Shown here: positions 34,440 to 44,244 of the stretch, in pieces
Layout of the letters: every line of letters begins with the position of its first letter
How positions within the stretch are numbered: position 1 is the first letter of the stretch
Origin: Desmodus rotundus
Lineage: Eukaryota; Chordata; Mammalia; Chiroptera; Phyllostomidae
Assembly (NCBI RefSeq): GCF_022682495.2
Contig: NC_071396.1
Location: 26,409,735 to 26,473,734, forward strand
Reading direction: 5' to 3'
DNA: 64,000 bases
Translations under genes and position numbers: made by a program
Notes under the pieces: generated by a model
The model's database searches: none
What the model saw: the letters and a program-made list of their open reading frames with translations, nothing else
What the model was told of the DNA's origin: nothing

Positions 34440-34783
34440 CGCGCATCCTCCCTCCCCGCCTCCCCGCGGCCTCCTTAGGGCACACAGGTCACCTGGCGTC
34501 CTTGGGTCTTTACTTCCGCGGAGTCTCTACCCTCTTTGGGGCCTCGGCCCTCACCCGCCCCGTCGGGCCCGCGCGCCCCGCCCCTCTCCTCCCCCGGCCG
34601 CTCGGCCCGCGGCTCGCGGGCGCGCAGGCGCACTGGCGCGGCTCGCCGCCGCCCCGCCCCGCCCGGCCGCTGCGGAAGGCGCCGAGCGCAGCTACGCGCA
34701 CTTCCTCTCCAGGAGCCCGCGGACGGAGCAGGCTCGAGGAGCTCTTGGACGCGGAGGCCCTGCCCTTGTCAGACGGAGCAGAC
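34440..34783 (+). promoter_or_regulatory. NDN: NDN CpG-island core promoter and 5' UTR
   Basis: Extremely GC- and CpG-rich sequence lies just upstream of the NDN ATG. SP1-type GC boxes (CCCCGCCCC) are visible at 34576-34584 and around 34652-34660. An NRF1-like GCGCAGGCGCA lies at 34622-34632. An ETS-like CACTTCCTC follows near 34698. I see no clear TATA box, which fits a CpG-island promoter. The transcription start is probably within about 150 bases of the ATG because necdin mRNAs have short 5' UTRs; that placement is inferred. The orthologous promoter is methylated on the maternal allele in human and mouse. Confidence 0.75.
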
Positions 34784-35761
34784 ATGTCCGAACAAAGTAA
34801 GGATGTGTGCGACCCCGACTTTGCAGCCGACGCCTCCAACTCCGAGGGGTGCGGCAGCCCTGAGGTTCCCGGGGAGCCCCCTGCGCCCGCGTCTCAGGCC
34901 GCGACCCTCGCGGGGCCAGACGGCCCGCCCCTAGGCCCCACCGACGCCCCTCCGGCCTCGCCGCCGCCCCAGGCCCAGAGCGAGGAGGACGACCCGAAGG
35001 CGCTGCAGCAGGCCGCGCAAGAGGGCTGCGCCCACCAGGCCCCGAGCGCGGCCCAGCCGAGCCCCGCGCCGCCCGCCCCGGCCCAGCTGGTGCAGAAGGC
35101 GCACGAGCTCATGTGGTACGTGCTGGTCAAGGACCAGAAGAGGATGATCATCTGGTTCCCAGATATGGTGAGAGATGTCATTGGCAGCTACAAGAAGTGG
35201 TGCCGCAGCATCCTCAGGCGCACCAGCCTCATCCTCGCCCGAGTCTTCGGGCTCCACCTGAGGCTCACCAGCTTGCATACGATGGAGTTTTCGCTGGTCA
35301 AAGCGCTGGAGCCGGAGGAGCTGGACCGGGTGGCGCTGAACAACCGTATGCCCATGACAGGCCTCCTGCTGATGATCCTGAGCCTCATCTACGTGAAGGG
35401 TCGGGGCGCCAGGGAGAGTGCCGTCTGGAACGTGCTGCGCATCCTGGGGCTGCGGCCCTGGAAGAAACACTCCACCTTTGGAGACGTGAGAAAGCTCATC
35501 ACCGAGGAATTCGTCCAGCAACACTACCTGAAGTACCAGCGCGTGCCCCACGTGGAGCCACCCGAATACGAGTTCTTCTGGGGCCCCCGTGCCAGCCGTG
35601 AAATCACCAAGATGCAGATCATGGAGTTCCTGGCCAGGGTCTTTAAGAAAGACCCCCAGGCCTGGCCTTCCCGGTACAGAGAAGCTCTGGAGGAGGCCAG
35701 AGCTCTGCGGGAGGCCGCCCCCCCTGTCCCCTGCCCCCGCAACAGTGTCTCCGAGGACTAG
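34784..35761 (+). CDS. NDN: Necdin, MAGE-family growth suppressor (325 aa, single exon)
   Basis: Necdin is an intronless type II MAGE protein. In other mammals it binds E2F1, p53 and neurotrophin receptors, restrains proliferation and supports neuron differentiation; its MHD can partner RING E3 ligases. Seen here: an N-terminus MSEQSKD, an acidic and proline/alanine-rich region (about residues 11-100), then the MHD (about 101-300) with the motifs AHELMWYVLVKDQ, MIIWFPDMV, MILSLIYVKGRGARES, KLITEEFVQ and YEFFWGPRASREI, and a charged tail ending SVSED. The MHD is near-identical to human necdin as I recall it; divergence is concentrated in the N-terminal third. Human necdin is 321 aa, so the length is normal. 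The start is the first ATG in this frame and has G at -3. The frame stays open 94 codons upstream to 34502, but without an ATG. No frameshift or stop interrupts it. In human and mouse it is expressed from the paternal allele; that is inferred here. Confidence 0.98.
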   Translation: MSEQSKDVCDPDFAADASNSEGCGSPEVPGEPPAPASQAATLAGPDGPPLGPTDAPPASPPPQAQSEEDDPKALQQAAQEGCAHQAPSAAQPSPAPPAPAQLVQKAHELMWYVLVKDQKRMIIWFPDMVRDVIGSYKKWCRSILRRTSLILARVFGLHLRLTSLHTMEFSLVKALEPEELDRVALNNRMPMTGLLLMILSLIYVKGRGARESAVWNVLRILGLRPWKKHSTFGDVRKLITEEFVQQHYLKYQRVPHVEPPEYEFFWGPRASREITKMQIMEFLARVFKKDPQAWPSRYREALEEARALREAAPPVPCPRNSVSED

Positions 35762-36320
35762 CAAGGTCTGGAGGCAGATCCGTGGTTTCTGACCCTCCCG
35801 GGGTGGTGGTGGGGTGGGGTGGGACAGTAGAGTATTCAGGATTTCGAGTGCAGTATTTCACGTGTACCTTTTAAGTTTTCAGTACAGTGCTTTTATACCT
35901 TTTAATGCGATGTTGTATTCATTTCAGTACTATTAGGTAGTGTGTAGGGTTTCTGCATGTCTGTTTATAAGTAAGCTCTGTTGGTGCTTTCGCTTTTGTG
36001 CTGCCTTTCTTGAATTTTTGTACCAGAGATGTGCTTAACTTCCGAAATACATTGAGCAACTTTCCATCTTATTCTTTTATATGGAACAGGTGATGTGTGT
36101 GTATTGGGAGGGTCTGAAAGGACTCACCAGCAGAACTGGCCTAAGCAGGAGAAACGTCAGGGTCCCCTCTGTTTGGGACCTCGCTGGGCACAGGAGACAG
36201 CCGTGTGGAGTGCAGTGACGTGGACTGAAGGGGTCTCGATGTGGGCGCTTGGCACAGTTTCCTAAACACCAGTTACACCCCCACCATGAGTAAACTTTAA
36301 ACATTAAAGATTCTTGTGAT
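35762..36320 (+). other. NDN: NDN 3' UTR
   Basis: The stretch from the NDN stop to a plausible cleavage site is free of transposons and AT-rich (CAGTACAGTGC, TTTTATACCTTTTAATG), typical of a mammalian 3' UTR. A UTR of about 560 bases gives a transcript near 1.6-1.7 kb, in line with known necdin messages. Confidence 0.6.
36303..36308 (+). promoter_or_regulatory. NDN: Probable NDN polyadenylation signal (ATTAAA)
   Basis: ATTAAA lies about 540 bases past the stop. It is the common variant hexamer and is followed by TTCTTGTGATACAATCATCT, with T-rich sequence just downstream. An alternative weak site is the AATACA at about 36047. No canonical AATAAA lies nearer to the stop. Confidence 0.55.
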
Positions 36321-36640
36321 ACAATCATCTTTTGGAAAAGTGTACTTTCTCTTTTTTAACAAAGTAATACGGGCCGGGAAGGAGATGTCTTTACAAAGTG
36401 TACGAATAACATAACTCTTTCATAGGGTGGGAAAAATTGCTACTCGTCATTACTCCTAAGTGTGTGAAGTTCATAGTTTTATTTTTCAAGGGTAACTCAT
36501 GTTCATTTCAAAACTAACAAATAGGGCAAAGTATAAAAACAAGAAAGCACAGATGGTCATAATCCCATTCCACAGAAATAACAATGAATATTTAGGGTAA
36601 TTTCCTCTCGCACTTTCTACATTTTATTAAAATTAATAGC
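36321..36640. other. No gene
   Basis: AT-rich sequence downstream of NDN without coding or repeat features that I can name. Confidence 0.4.
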
Positions 36641-36649
36641 TGTGGTGTT

Positions 36650-36880
36650 CTGTTTTGCGGTCATTGACAGAGTGAGTCATTGTACTTTACGTGCGTTTCC
36701 TTTTGTTTAATCCTTACAACGGCCTCATGAGGCGTGGGCATGCATTCCATCTGCACCATGGAGGAAGTACAGGAAAAAAGTAGGTGATTAACTTTCCCTA
36801 CATCATAACAGCTTCATGGGAGGAGGGGCTGGGATTTGAACCCAGGCAGAGTGAGACCAGAGCCTCTGCTTTTCCCTTAG
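36650..36880 (+). mobile_element. MIR SINE
   Basis: TTTAATCCTTACAACGGCCT, CATGAGGCGTGGGCATGC, GGAGGAAGTACAGG and GGGCTGGGATTTGAACCCAG, in consensus order. This is an ancient, diverged copy. Confidence 0.8.
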
Positions 36881-37700
36881 TGCCTACAACTGACCCCTAC
36901 CTCTGGCCTCTTAGATTATTGTTTTAAGTTCACATTAGAGTCTCTACTCTTCCCATCCCTACACCCAGTTCTAATCCTCACATTCATCTTTTAGAGAAAG
37001 CAGTCATATCATGATTGTACAAATTAAGAGACTTGGCTTCAGAGGTTAATGGACCACACTTGAATCATACTCCTGCTTAGAGGTGAAGCCAAGATTTGAA
37101 ACAGCTCTCCCTGGAAGGGCTGAAATGAAGGTAGCCCAGTGGGCAACCTGTCACCCAGCAGTTCTTGAATTGCAACGTGCCACTCGAGAATCCCTCAGAG
37201 GGCAGAATGGGGTGAGGGTGGGGGGCGGGGGATGATGACTGGAGATGGATCCTAGAAGATTTGAGTCTTTCGTGGGGGAGAGAGAAAAAAAAATGGGCCC
37301 TTTATAAGACCACAAATGCTTCCCACCTGAGATTGGAGAAGACCATTTATTTGCTTAAAGCTGTATTTGGGGAACAGAGATAATGAGAGGAACACAACAC
37401 CCCCAAATGAACTAAACTGGAAGTTAAATACTTGGGGAGGGGGAATTATGTTCTGCATTGGGAGCTATGGTTCCCAACAGTTAATGGCAATACCTGCCAG
37501 GTGGGTGCAGGTGCCAAAAATGCTCAGGAAGCTTCAGGGGTACTGAGGTAGAATCCGTCCCCAGTTTAGCAGACTTCTGGTGAAGTCTCCCATGGGGGAG
37601 GGGGCTCATTTTGGCAAAAGCTCCCGCAGAAGTGCCCTTTGATGCCACCTCTTACCCAGAGCTAAAGTGAGTGTATAAAAATTTTCGAATTGTTAAAAAA
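36881..37700. other. No gene or recognised repeat
   Basis: Apparently unique; no supportable features. Confidence 0.4.
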
Positions 37701-37785
37701 AATTTACCTCCTCTCTCACTCCCCCCACCCCCGTTTCCACAGAATCAAAACAAATTTGCTCTTTTAAAGTTACACGGGAATTTAA

Positions 37786-37918
37786 AGCATAGGGACTACA
37801 GTTAATAATATTGCAGTAACTATGTATGGTGCCAGTTGGGGTACTGGAAATACCAAGAGGAGCACTATGTAAAGGATATGATTGTCTGACCACTATGCCA
37901 TACACCTGAAACCAAAAC
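37786..37918 (+). mobile_element. L1 3' UTR fragment between duplicated flanks
   Basis: ATAGGGACTACAGTTAATAA, AGTAACTATGTATGGTGCC and CACTATGCCATACACCTGAA are L1 3' UTR. Similar flanks on both sides include AGAATCAAAACAAATTTGCT (left) and AGAATCAAAAGCAATCTGTT (right), each followed by TTTAAAGTTA. Confidence 0.75.
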
Positions 37919-38504
37919 AGAAAAGAAAATGGAAAGAAAAATAATTTTCCTTCCCCTTCCCCCCAAATAGTTTTGGAAGAATCAAAAGCAATCTGTTCCT
38001 TTAAAGTTAAAATCACAGGGCTCTCCAGGAACTTCCATTTCTGGAGCAGGGCCATTGCTCTCACCCCCGCCATGGCGGGGTGTTCCCCACGCAACTCCCT
38101 GTGTTTGTACTCACTCTCCTTCCTGCTAGGAGAGGCAGGGAGAACCCTAAAGCCGCCCAAGCTGGTCGGGCGCACCCCATCCCCACCCCGGGAGAATGAC
38201 CCTCCAGAGACCCACAGGGTCATGAGAAACCAGGACCCCGGGCCCCAGGAAGTCACGTGGGCAGGGCCGCTCCGCTCCCTTACTGTCTTGGAGCAGCCAG
38301 AAACCAGAAAAAGCTACTTCGTAGGTCTGAAACAGTTAATTCACGATGCCTGGTCCTGCGGGGTCAGCAGCTTGGGGCGCAGGGGGAAAAAAAAAACATT
38401 GCATATCTCGCTTAGATTTCCACGCTAGGCTCAATTCAAAGGTGGGAGGGTTTGCCAAATATTGCTCGGAAGGTTCACCCACCATCTGTTCTATGCATCT
38501 ATGA
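37919..38504. other. GC-moderate unique sequence
   Basis: No gene found. A CCCCGCCATGGCGGGG perfect palindrome (38066-38081) and an E-box-like GTCACGTGGG (38252-38261) stand out. The 151-codon frame at 37973-38428 has no recognisable motif and overlaps a 187-codon frame on the other strand, so I do not call either. Confidence 0.35.
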
Positions 38505-38980
38505 GTCTGTTTTTTAAATTCCACTTTTAAGTGAGATTACGCAGTATCTGTCTGACTGACTTCACTTAGCACAACGCCCTTGAGTTTTATGATGTTGTTG
38601 CACATGGCAGCATTCCCTTCTTTTTTGTGGCTGAATTACATATTTCCACATTATTCTACCCATTCATCTGCCAATGAATACTTAGGTTGTTTCTATGTGT
38701 TGGTTCCTACACATAATGCTGCGGTGGGCATAGGGGCACAGCTATCTTTCTGAGATAATTTTTATTCCTTTTGGATAAATGCCCACAAGTGGAATTGCTG
38801 GGTTATACAGTCACTTTATTTTTAATTTCTGAGGAACCTCCATACCATTTCCATAGTAGTGGGCACACCCATTTACATCCCCACCAACAGTTCACCAGGG
38901 ATTCCCTTTCCTCCACATCCTTGGCAATGCTTATTTCTTGTCTTTTTGACAATAGCCATTCTAACAGGTGTGAGGTCTTT
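38505..38980 (-). mobile_element. Old L1 3' portion, reverse strand
   Basis: On the given strand: AAGTGAGATTACGCAGTATC, ACTTCACTTAGCACAACGCC, TATTCCTTTTGGATAAATGC, CATCCCCACCAACAGTTCAC, CAATAGCCATTCTAACAGGT. This is the reverse complement of the ORF2 end and 3' UTR. Confidence 0.85.
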
Positions 38981-39885
38981 TTTTTTTTTTTTAGAAGAAA
39001 TACTGTACATAAAGAATTCTTACTAGGTAAACCAGCCAAGGATGCAAACAAGTCACTGCTTCAGGATAACACAAATAGCGAGCACCAAAACGGGGGTGAG
39101 GGGGGAATCCAATTGCACTTATGAAATCAGTATAAGTTTAGATGCTAGTTGACCACAGCTTTCATGAAAGGCGACACCTCATACCAGCAAGAATGATTAG
39201 AAACTGGCTTTCTTATGCTCTGCTGTAGTTGCATACACAACTACATGCTTTCTTATTTTCTGCACTAATTTGGAATGTACGTGGAGTGCCTAATAGGTCC
39301 CAGAGGCAGTGCTTAGAGGAGTCAGGATGCAGCAGGGAACAGACTCGACATTGTCCTGGGCTCACAGAATGCTCAGCTCCTTGAAAGAAGCAGACGAATA
39401 ATAGGAATCCCACTTCAGGGCCGAGAGTGCCGCTCTAGAAGCACAGAGGCTAAAGAAGCCCAAACTCGTGCACCCAGCTCAGACGTTCCATATAAATTTG
39501 CATCTATAGGAAGAGGGGAATTAGCAATGTGAAGTGGTGGGAGGACGGGGCTCTGTGTGACTGGAGAACTGCCGTGTGAACACATACAGAACTGAGACTA
39601 GGAAGTTTCTGAGAATCTGCCAAGAAGGTGCTTTAAAGGGGAAATCCATTTCACGGGGAAATACGACCTGAGGATGGGCTAGAATCTGGAACACTGGAAA
39701 AGAGAAGAGAAACATCACTCTGAATAAACAGTTAATACCCGCACAGATGGAAGGAATTTCAATCATAGGATGAACCAACAGATTAAGAAGGAATTACGTT
39801 GAAAGACTGTCTTCTTTTCAGTCAGCACATTCTTGTCTTCTGATTGCTTATCTGGTATCTGAAACAGCGCTCCTTATCTCTCTTG
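38981..39885. other. No gene or recognised repeat
   Basis: No coding, RNA or named repeat feature is supported. Confidence 0.4.
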
Positions 39886-40925
39886 CTTTATCTTTATTTT
39901 ACTGTTGACACTATTACAGAGGTCCCTCTTCCCCCTCCACCTTTGCTCTCCTCCACCCAGCCCCCACCCCCTTTCCCCAAGGCCATCCCCACATTGTTGT
40001 CGGTGTCTGTGGGTCCCGCATGTATGTTCTCTGATGAATCCCTTACCTTCTTTCATTCAGTTCCCCTCCCTGCCCCTGTCCTCATTGACCACTCTATCCA
40101 TGCCTCTGTTTCCCCACACCCCTCCCTTATGAGATCTGTTGGTCTGTTCCCTGTATCTGTGCCTCTGGGTTTATTTCGTGTGTCGGTTTATTTTGTTCAT
40201 TACATTCCACATGTCAGTGAGATCATACGGCATTTGTCTTCCTCTGACTGGCTTATTTTACTTAGCCTAATAATCTCCAGGTCCATCCACGCTGTCACAA
40301 GTGGTAAGATTTCCTTCTTTTTTTATGGCCACATAGTATTCCATTGTGTACTTGTTCCACCGCTTTTTTATCCACTCGTCGACTGACAGGCACTTGGGCT
40401 GTTTCCAGGTCTTGGCTATTGTGAACAGTGCTGCAGTAAACACAGTGCTGCACGTATTCTTTAAATCAGTGCTTCGAAGTTCTTAGAATGTATTCCCAGA
40501 AGTGGATTTGATGGGTCACAAGGCAGTTCCATTTTTAGCCCTTGCTGGGGTGGCTCAGTTGCTTGGAGCATCATCCCATCCATCAAAAGGTTGTGGGTTT
40601 GATTCCCAGGCAGGGCACGTACCTAGGTTTCTGGTTTGATCCCAGTTGGGGTCCATGCAGGAGGCAACAGAGCAATGTTTCTCTCTCACATGGATGTGTG
40701 TGTGTGTCTCTCTCTATCCCCCCTCCTCTAAAATCAATAAAAACATATCCTTGAGTAAGGAATGAAACAAAGACACTTCCATTTTTAATTTTTTTTTTTT
40801 TTTTTTGTGGAAACTCCATACTGATTTCCACAGCGGCTGCACCAGTCTGCAATCCCACCAACAGTGCACGAGGGTCCCTTTTATCCTCATCCTTGCCAGC
40901 ACTTGTCATCTAATTCTTCATGTTT
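39886..40925 (-). mobile_element. Bat L1 3' portion, reverse strand, split by SINE
   Basis: Reverse-strand L1: GTTGACACTATTACAGAGGT, CATGTCAGTGAGATCATACG, TGGCCACATAGTATTCCATT, TGGGCTGTTTCCAGGTCTTG, and after the SINE CCATACTGATTTCCACAGCG and CAATCCCACCAACAGTGCAC. The 180-codon frame 39844-40386 is a by-product. Confidence 0.88.
40538..40762 (+). mobile_element. Ves-type SINE, dimeric form, in L1
   Basis: Head AGCCCTTGCTGGGGTGGCTC, GGTTTGATTCCCAGGCAGGG, then GGTTTGATCCCAGTTGGGGT, tail AAATCAATAAAAACATATCC with CTTGAGTAAGG. AGTTCCATTTTTA/ACTTCCATTTTTAA at the two borders marks the target duplication. Confidence 0.92.
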
Positions 40926-41112
40926 TTCTTTCTTTCCCCTACGAAGCAGTTCAGGGCCCTTAAGTACATTATGCATTTCCCTGTGTCTGCAGAATTTCAC
41001 ACATCCCCTTATTAGCAACGTCTTTGATTTTTTAAAAATCTTACAACTTTTGCAATTTGATGTGTAAATGTATTTGCTTATATATTGATTTAATAGACTC
41101 TATTGCATTTTG

Positions 41113-41490
41113 ATTCTATGACCACACTGTGCCAGGGACTGGCACACGCCAGCGAATCAGATAAAAATAGCCCCTGGCCCCTAAGAGTTTACTGATTAAC
41201 GTTATGTGCTTATAGACCACCACAGAAAGGAAAACAACAACAACAAAAAGACCCATTAAATACAAATTACACATTTGGATAAGATCACGAAAGAGAGTAG
41301 TTGGTTCCAGTGATAGAGAATAGCGGAGATCAGCTAACATTCCATACTCAGGAAAGAGTTTCTGAAAAGGTGAAATTGAAGCTGATACTTAAAGGATTAG
41401 GAGAGATCTAGCAAATAACGGAGGGAACGTGATTCCAGGCAGGGAAAAAAGCCCCAAACAAAACAGTGTATATGAAGGCCAGAGTTAATT
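41113..41490 (+). mobile_element. L2 relic
   Basis: CTGTGCCAGGGACTGGCACA, TAGCCCCTGGCCCCTAAGAG, TTTCTGAAAAGGTGAAATTG, GATACTTAAAGGATTAGG and GTGATTCCAGGCAGGG, in the order of the LINE2 3' region. Confidence 0.65.
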
Positions 41491-41954
41491 AAGTGGATTT
41501 GTGGTTTCCTTTCTTAGCATTATGGTTGAGGCCAGCGGGCAACACCCGACACTCTTTTCTGGTCTGTCCCTGTAACTGCGGAAGCACAGGCCGCATGTTT
41601 GGTTTATCAGCCCGCCAGCCACATTCCACTCAAGAGCAGTAAGGAAATGTCTGCTTGGACTCTCCCTCCCCGCATCCTTTTACGTGGAATGTAGAGCATT
41701 TACAAGAACAGGACATGGCGGGGGATACCAGGGGCCCCTGCAGCTCCTGTGACCACAAGTATCAAACAAGCTGAAAGAATCACAGACACAGCAGCATCTT
41801 CAAACCACTGAGCAAAGATCAAGAGCCACCTGCTGATCCCTGTGTCTCTTGTTTTTCCCCACCTTTCCTGAGATATAATTGACACAGCATTAGGTAAGTT
41901 GAAGGTGCACCATATGTTGATTTGATACACTTGTATGAGGGCCACCCTCTCCAA
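41491..41954. other. No gene or recognised repeat
   Basis: Nothing identified beyond short uninformative frames. Confidence 0.4.
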
Positions 41955-42472
41955 AACTGAGATTACCTTCTGGAGGGGGACCCCTTGGAGTCCAGGCTTC
42001 CCATGTTAGGTGTGTGTTCTAGGACCCCATCTGTATCTGTGCACCAGCTGGCGTTGTTGTGAGAGGCTGCGTTCGGCTTCAGTGAATTTTTTTGAGGACT
42101 TTCATCACCGTGCTGTGTTCAGCAGTTTTTGACCCAAAACAGCATGAACTCATACCCCACCCTTCCTATTCATCTGATCTTGCCCCCGAGTGACTTTTTT
42201 TTGTTTTGTTTTGGATGAAAAAATTCCTCAAAGGGAAACGTTTTGCTGATGTGGAAGAGGTGAAACAAACAAAAAAAATGGCAGAAGCACTAAAAGGTAT
42301 CAAAATCAATGAATTCAAAACCTGTTTTGAGCAGTGGAAAAAAGTTCTTGATGGGAGCATTGCATCAAATCAAAAAGTACCTTGAAGGGGACTGCAGTTT
42401 AAACATGTAAGAGTAAATACACAATGTTTTATAAACAAATCCCAGTTTTGGGGGGGTCCCCCTCATATATTC
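41955..42472 (+). mobile_element. Internally deleted mariner element, copy 2
   Basis: The right end GTTTTGGGGGGGTCCCCCTC mirrors the end of copy 1; the left end (CTTCTGGAGGGGGACCCC) is eroded. The forward strand holds a transposase C-terminal remnant at about 42214-42384 (MKKFLKGKRFADVEEVKQ at its start, FKTCFEQWKKVLDGSIA later), preceded by SDFF that would carry the last catalytic aspartate. A one-base shift near its end moves LEGD out of frame, and the N-terminal two-thirds are deleted. It cannot encode an active enzyme. Confidence 0.88.
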
Positions 42473-42496
42473 CTCCATAACATTAGCTACTTGTGG

Positions 42497-42716
42497 ATTT
42501 TAGAGACAGAGGAAGTTTGTGTGTGTGTGTGTGTGTGTGTGTGCGAGAGAGAGAGAGAGAGAGAGAGATAGAGAGAGAGAGAGATCGACTTGTTGTTCTA
42601 CTTACTGATACACTCATGGGTTGCTTTCTTCTTCAATGTGCCCTGACTGGGGATCGAACCTGCAACCTTAGCATATCAGGATGATGTTCTAAACAACTGA
42701 GCTGCCCGGCCAGGGA
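42497..42716 (-). mobile_element. Ves-type SINE with GT/GA expansion
   Basis: Reverse copy: (GT)n at about 42518-42542 passing into (GA)n, GATCGACTTGTTGTTCTACT, TGTGCCCTGACTGGGGATCG, and head complement GAGCTGCCCGGCCAGGG. Confidence 0.92.
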
Positions 42717-42719
42717 GAG

Positions 42720-43060
42720 GCAGAATTTTTTAGATTCCATGTATAAATCATAGTATATGGTATATGCCTTTGTCTGTCTGACACATTGTATGTATGTGTG
42801 TATATATATATATATGGCATATATATATATGCCACAACCTCCTTATTTATATATCTTTTTACAGACACGTGGGCCGTTCCCATGGCCTGGCCACTGTGAG
42901 CAGTGCTGCCATGAACACGGAGGCGCAGATATTTCTTCAGGACCCTGTTTCCTTTCCTTGGGATAAACACCCAGAAGCGAGGTGGCGGGACCATCTGGTG
43001 GGTCTATTTTTTAATTGGCGAGACCACTGTATTTCTTGCGTGTAGCCTGTACCCTTATTT
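42720..43060 (-). mobile_element. Old L1 3' portion, reverse strand
   Basis: TTTTTTAGATTCCATGTATA, a TG/TA microsatellite, CCTGGCCACTGTGAGCAGTG, ATGAACACGGAGGCGCAGAT, TTCCTTGGGATAAACACCC: reverse L1 landmarks with notable GC drift. Confidence 0.8.
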
Positions 43061-43097
43061 CTTTAAGCTACTGGCTTGGAGTTGTGTGGGCTTTTTC

Positions 43098-43111
43098 GGG
43101 GGGGGGGGGGG
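43098..43111. repeat. Homopolymer G14
   Basis: An uninterrupted run of 14 G on the + strand, followed by (GTT)n. It is prone to sequencing error and could join a G-quadruplex. Confidence 0.9.
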
Positions 43112-43464
43112 TTGTTGTTTGTTTTGTTTCCTGTAGTTCAAAGCCTCCCCACCTGGTATAAATCTCCAGGCTTTTCCCGCCTTGTGCCTTTGTGTGGCTG
43201 GTACTCACTTGTGGGTATTGCTGACCCAGTGGTGGTGGTGGTGGGAGGGTGATCAGGTGCAGGGAGCAGAGAAATCCTATCTCTTTGCTCCAGTGCCCAA
43301 TCAGGCACAGGCAAGCGGACTTGACTGAGGCCTAGACTACCAGGTGTCAGGTGTCACCCAGGCGAACACAGGTGTCAGAACTTCTCTCAGACCCGGTGAT
43401 TGCCAGGGAAATGGGGAAGTAGATTTTGATTCTGAACCTTGCACACTTTTTTCCTGTTATCTCA
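43112..43464. other. No gene or recognised repeat
   Basis: Apparently unique, with a (GGT)n stretch near 43231. Nothing else is supported. Confidence 0.4.
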
Positions 43465-43562
43465 GAATATATATATATGTATGTATATGTATATATATGT
43501 ATATATATGTATACAGATATATATATACACATACATACATATATATATAGATATATATATGT
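43465..43562. repeat. TA/TG microsatellite
   Basis: About 95 bases of TATATG-, GTATGTA- and ATACAT-type dinucleotide repeats, partly palindromic. Confidence 0.9.
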
Positions 43563-44047
43563 CAATGTTGTGATTTGATTAAGGAATCATGCCAATACCT
43601 GTCAGGTATTCTAGGCTGTGGGTACAAACGCAGGGCATATAGTTAGGACAGAGTGGGGAACATCAGACCAGCCCTTGCAGACACTTGTAAACAAGTAAAT
43701 TGTATTGACGTGTATATAGAAATCACTAAAGGTTGGGGACTGGTCTAATTGGCATTCTGCTTTTCAATGATTACTTCATTAGAATGAGTCGACTCAGAAT
43801 GAGTTAAGGGGGGGGGGCTTGACATGGGAGCCTGCTAGAGATGAGGATGCTGTTGAAGGAGTGAAGTGTGTTGCTTTATATTTAGTCGAGGAGCGGAGAA
43901 TGGGTAGGTAAGGGAGGTGGAAGAATGAGCCCTGAATCTTGGGTTTCTGGCTTGAGCGTGAAGTGAATGGCAGCGTGATTAAATGAGATGGGGAAGAGGC
44001 GGGAAAGAACAGGTTTGGGTTGAAAGTCACAAACAGTTTATACGAGG
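43563..44047. other. No gene; possibly ancient repeat
   Basis: The text from 43590 to 43760 vaguely resembles an old L2-like repeat, but I cannot place it. No coding content. Confidence 0.3.
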
Positions 44048-44062
44048 ACTCTATGAACTATT

Positions 44063-44229
44063 ATTTTATTTATTTATTTTTAGAGAGGGGAAAGGAGGGA
44101 GAAATAAAGGGAGAGAAACATCCATGTGTGGTTGCTGCTCACGTGCCCCCCACCAGGGACCCAGCCCACAACCCAGGCCTGTGCCCTGACTGGGAATTGA
44201 ACCGGGGACCCTTTGTTTCACAGGCTGGC
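44063..44229 (-). mobile_element. 5'-truncated Ves-type SINE with target duplication
   Basis: Reverse copy with the usual (TTTA)n tail and body, but it stops at CACAGGCTGGC and lacks the last 25-30 bases of the head (A box). The flanks ACTCTATGAACTATT at 44048-44062 and 44230-44244 are identical, so the loss happened at insertion. Confidence 0.9.
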
Positions 44230-44244
44230 ACTCTATGAACTATT

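Noticed and set aside
34931..35764. 277-codon antisense frame over NDN
   Set aside because: The constraint comes from the conserved necdin sense frame. The antisense peptide has no domain and GC content explains the lack of stops.
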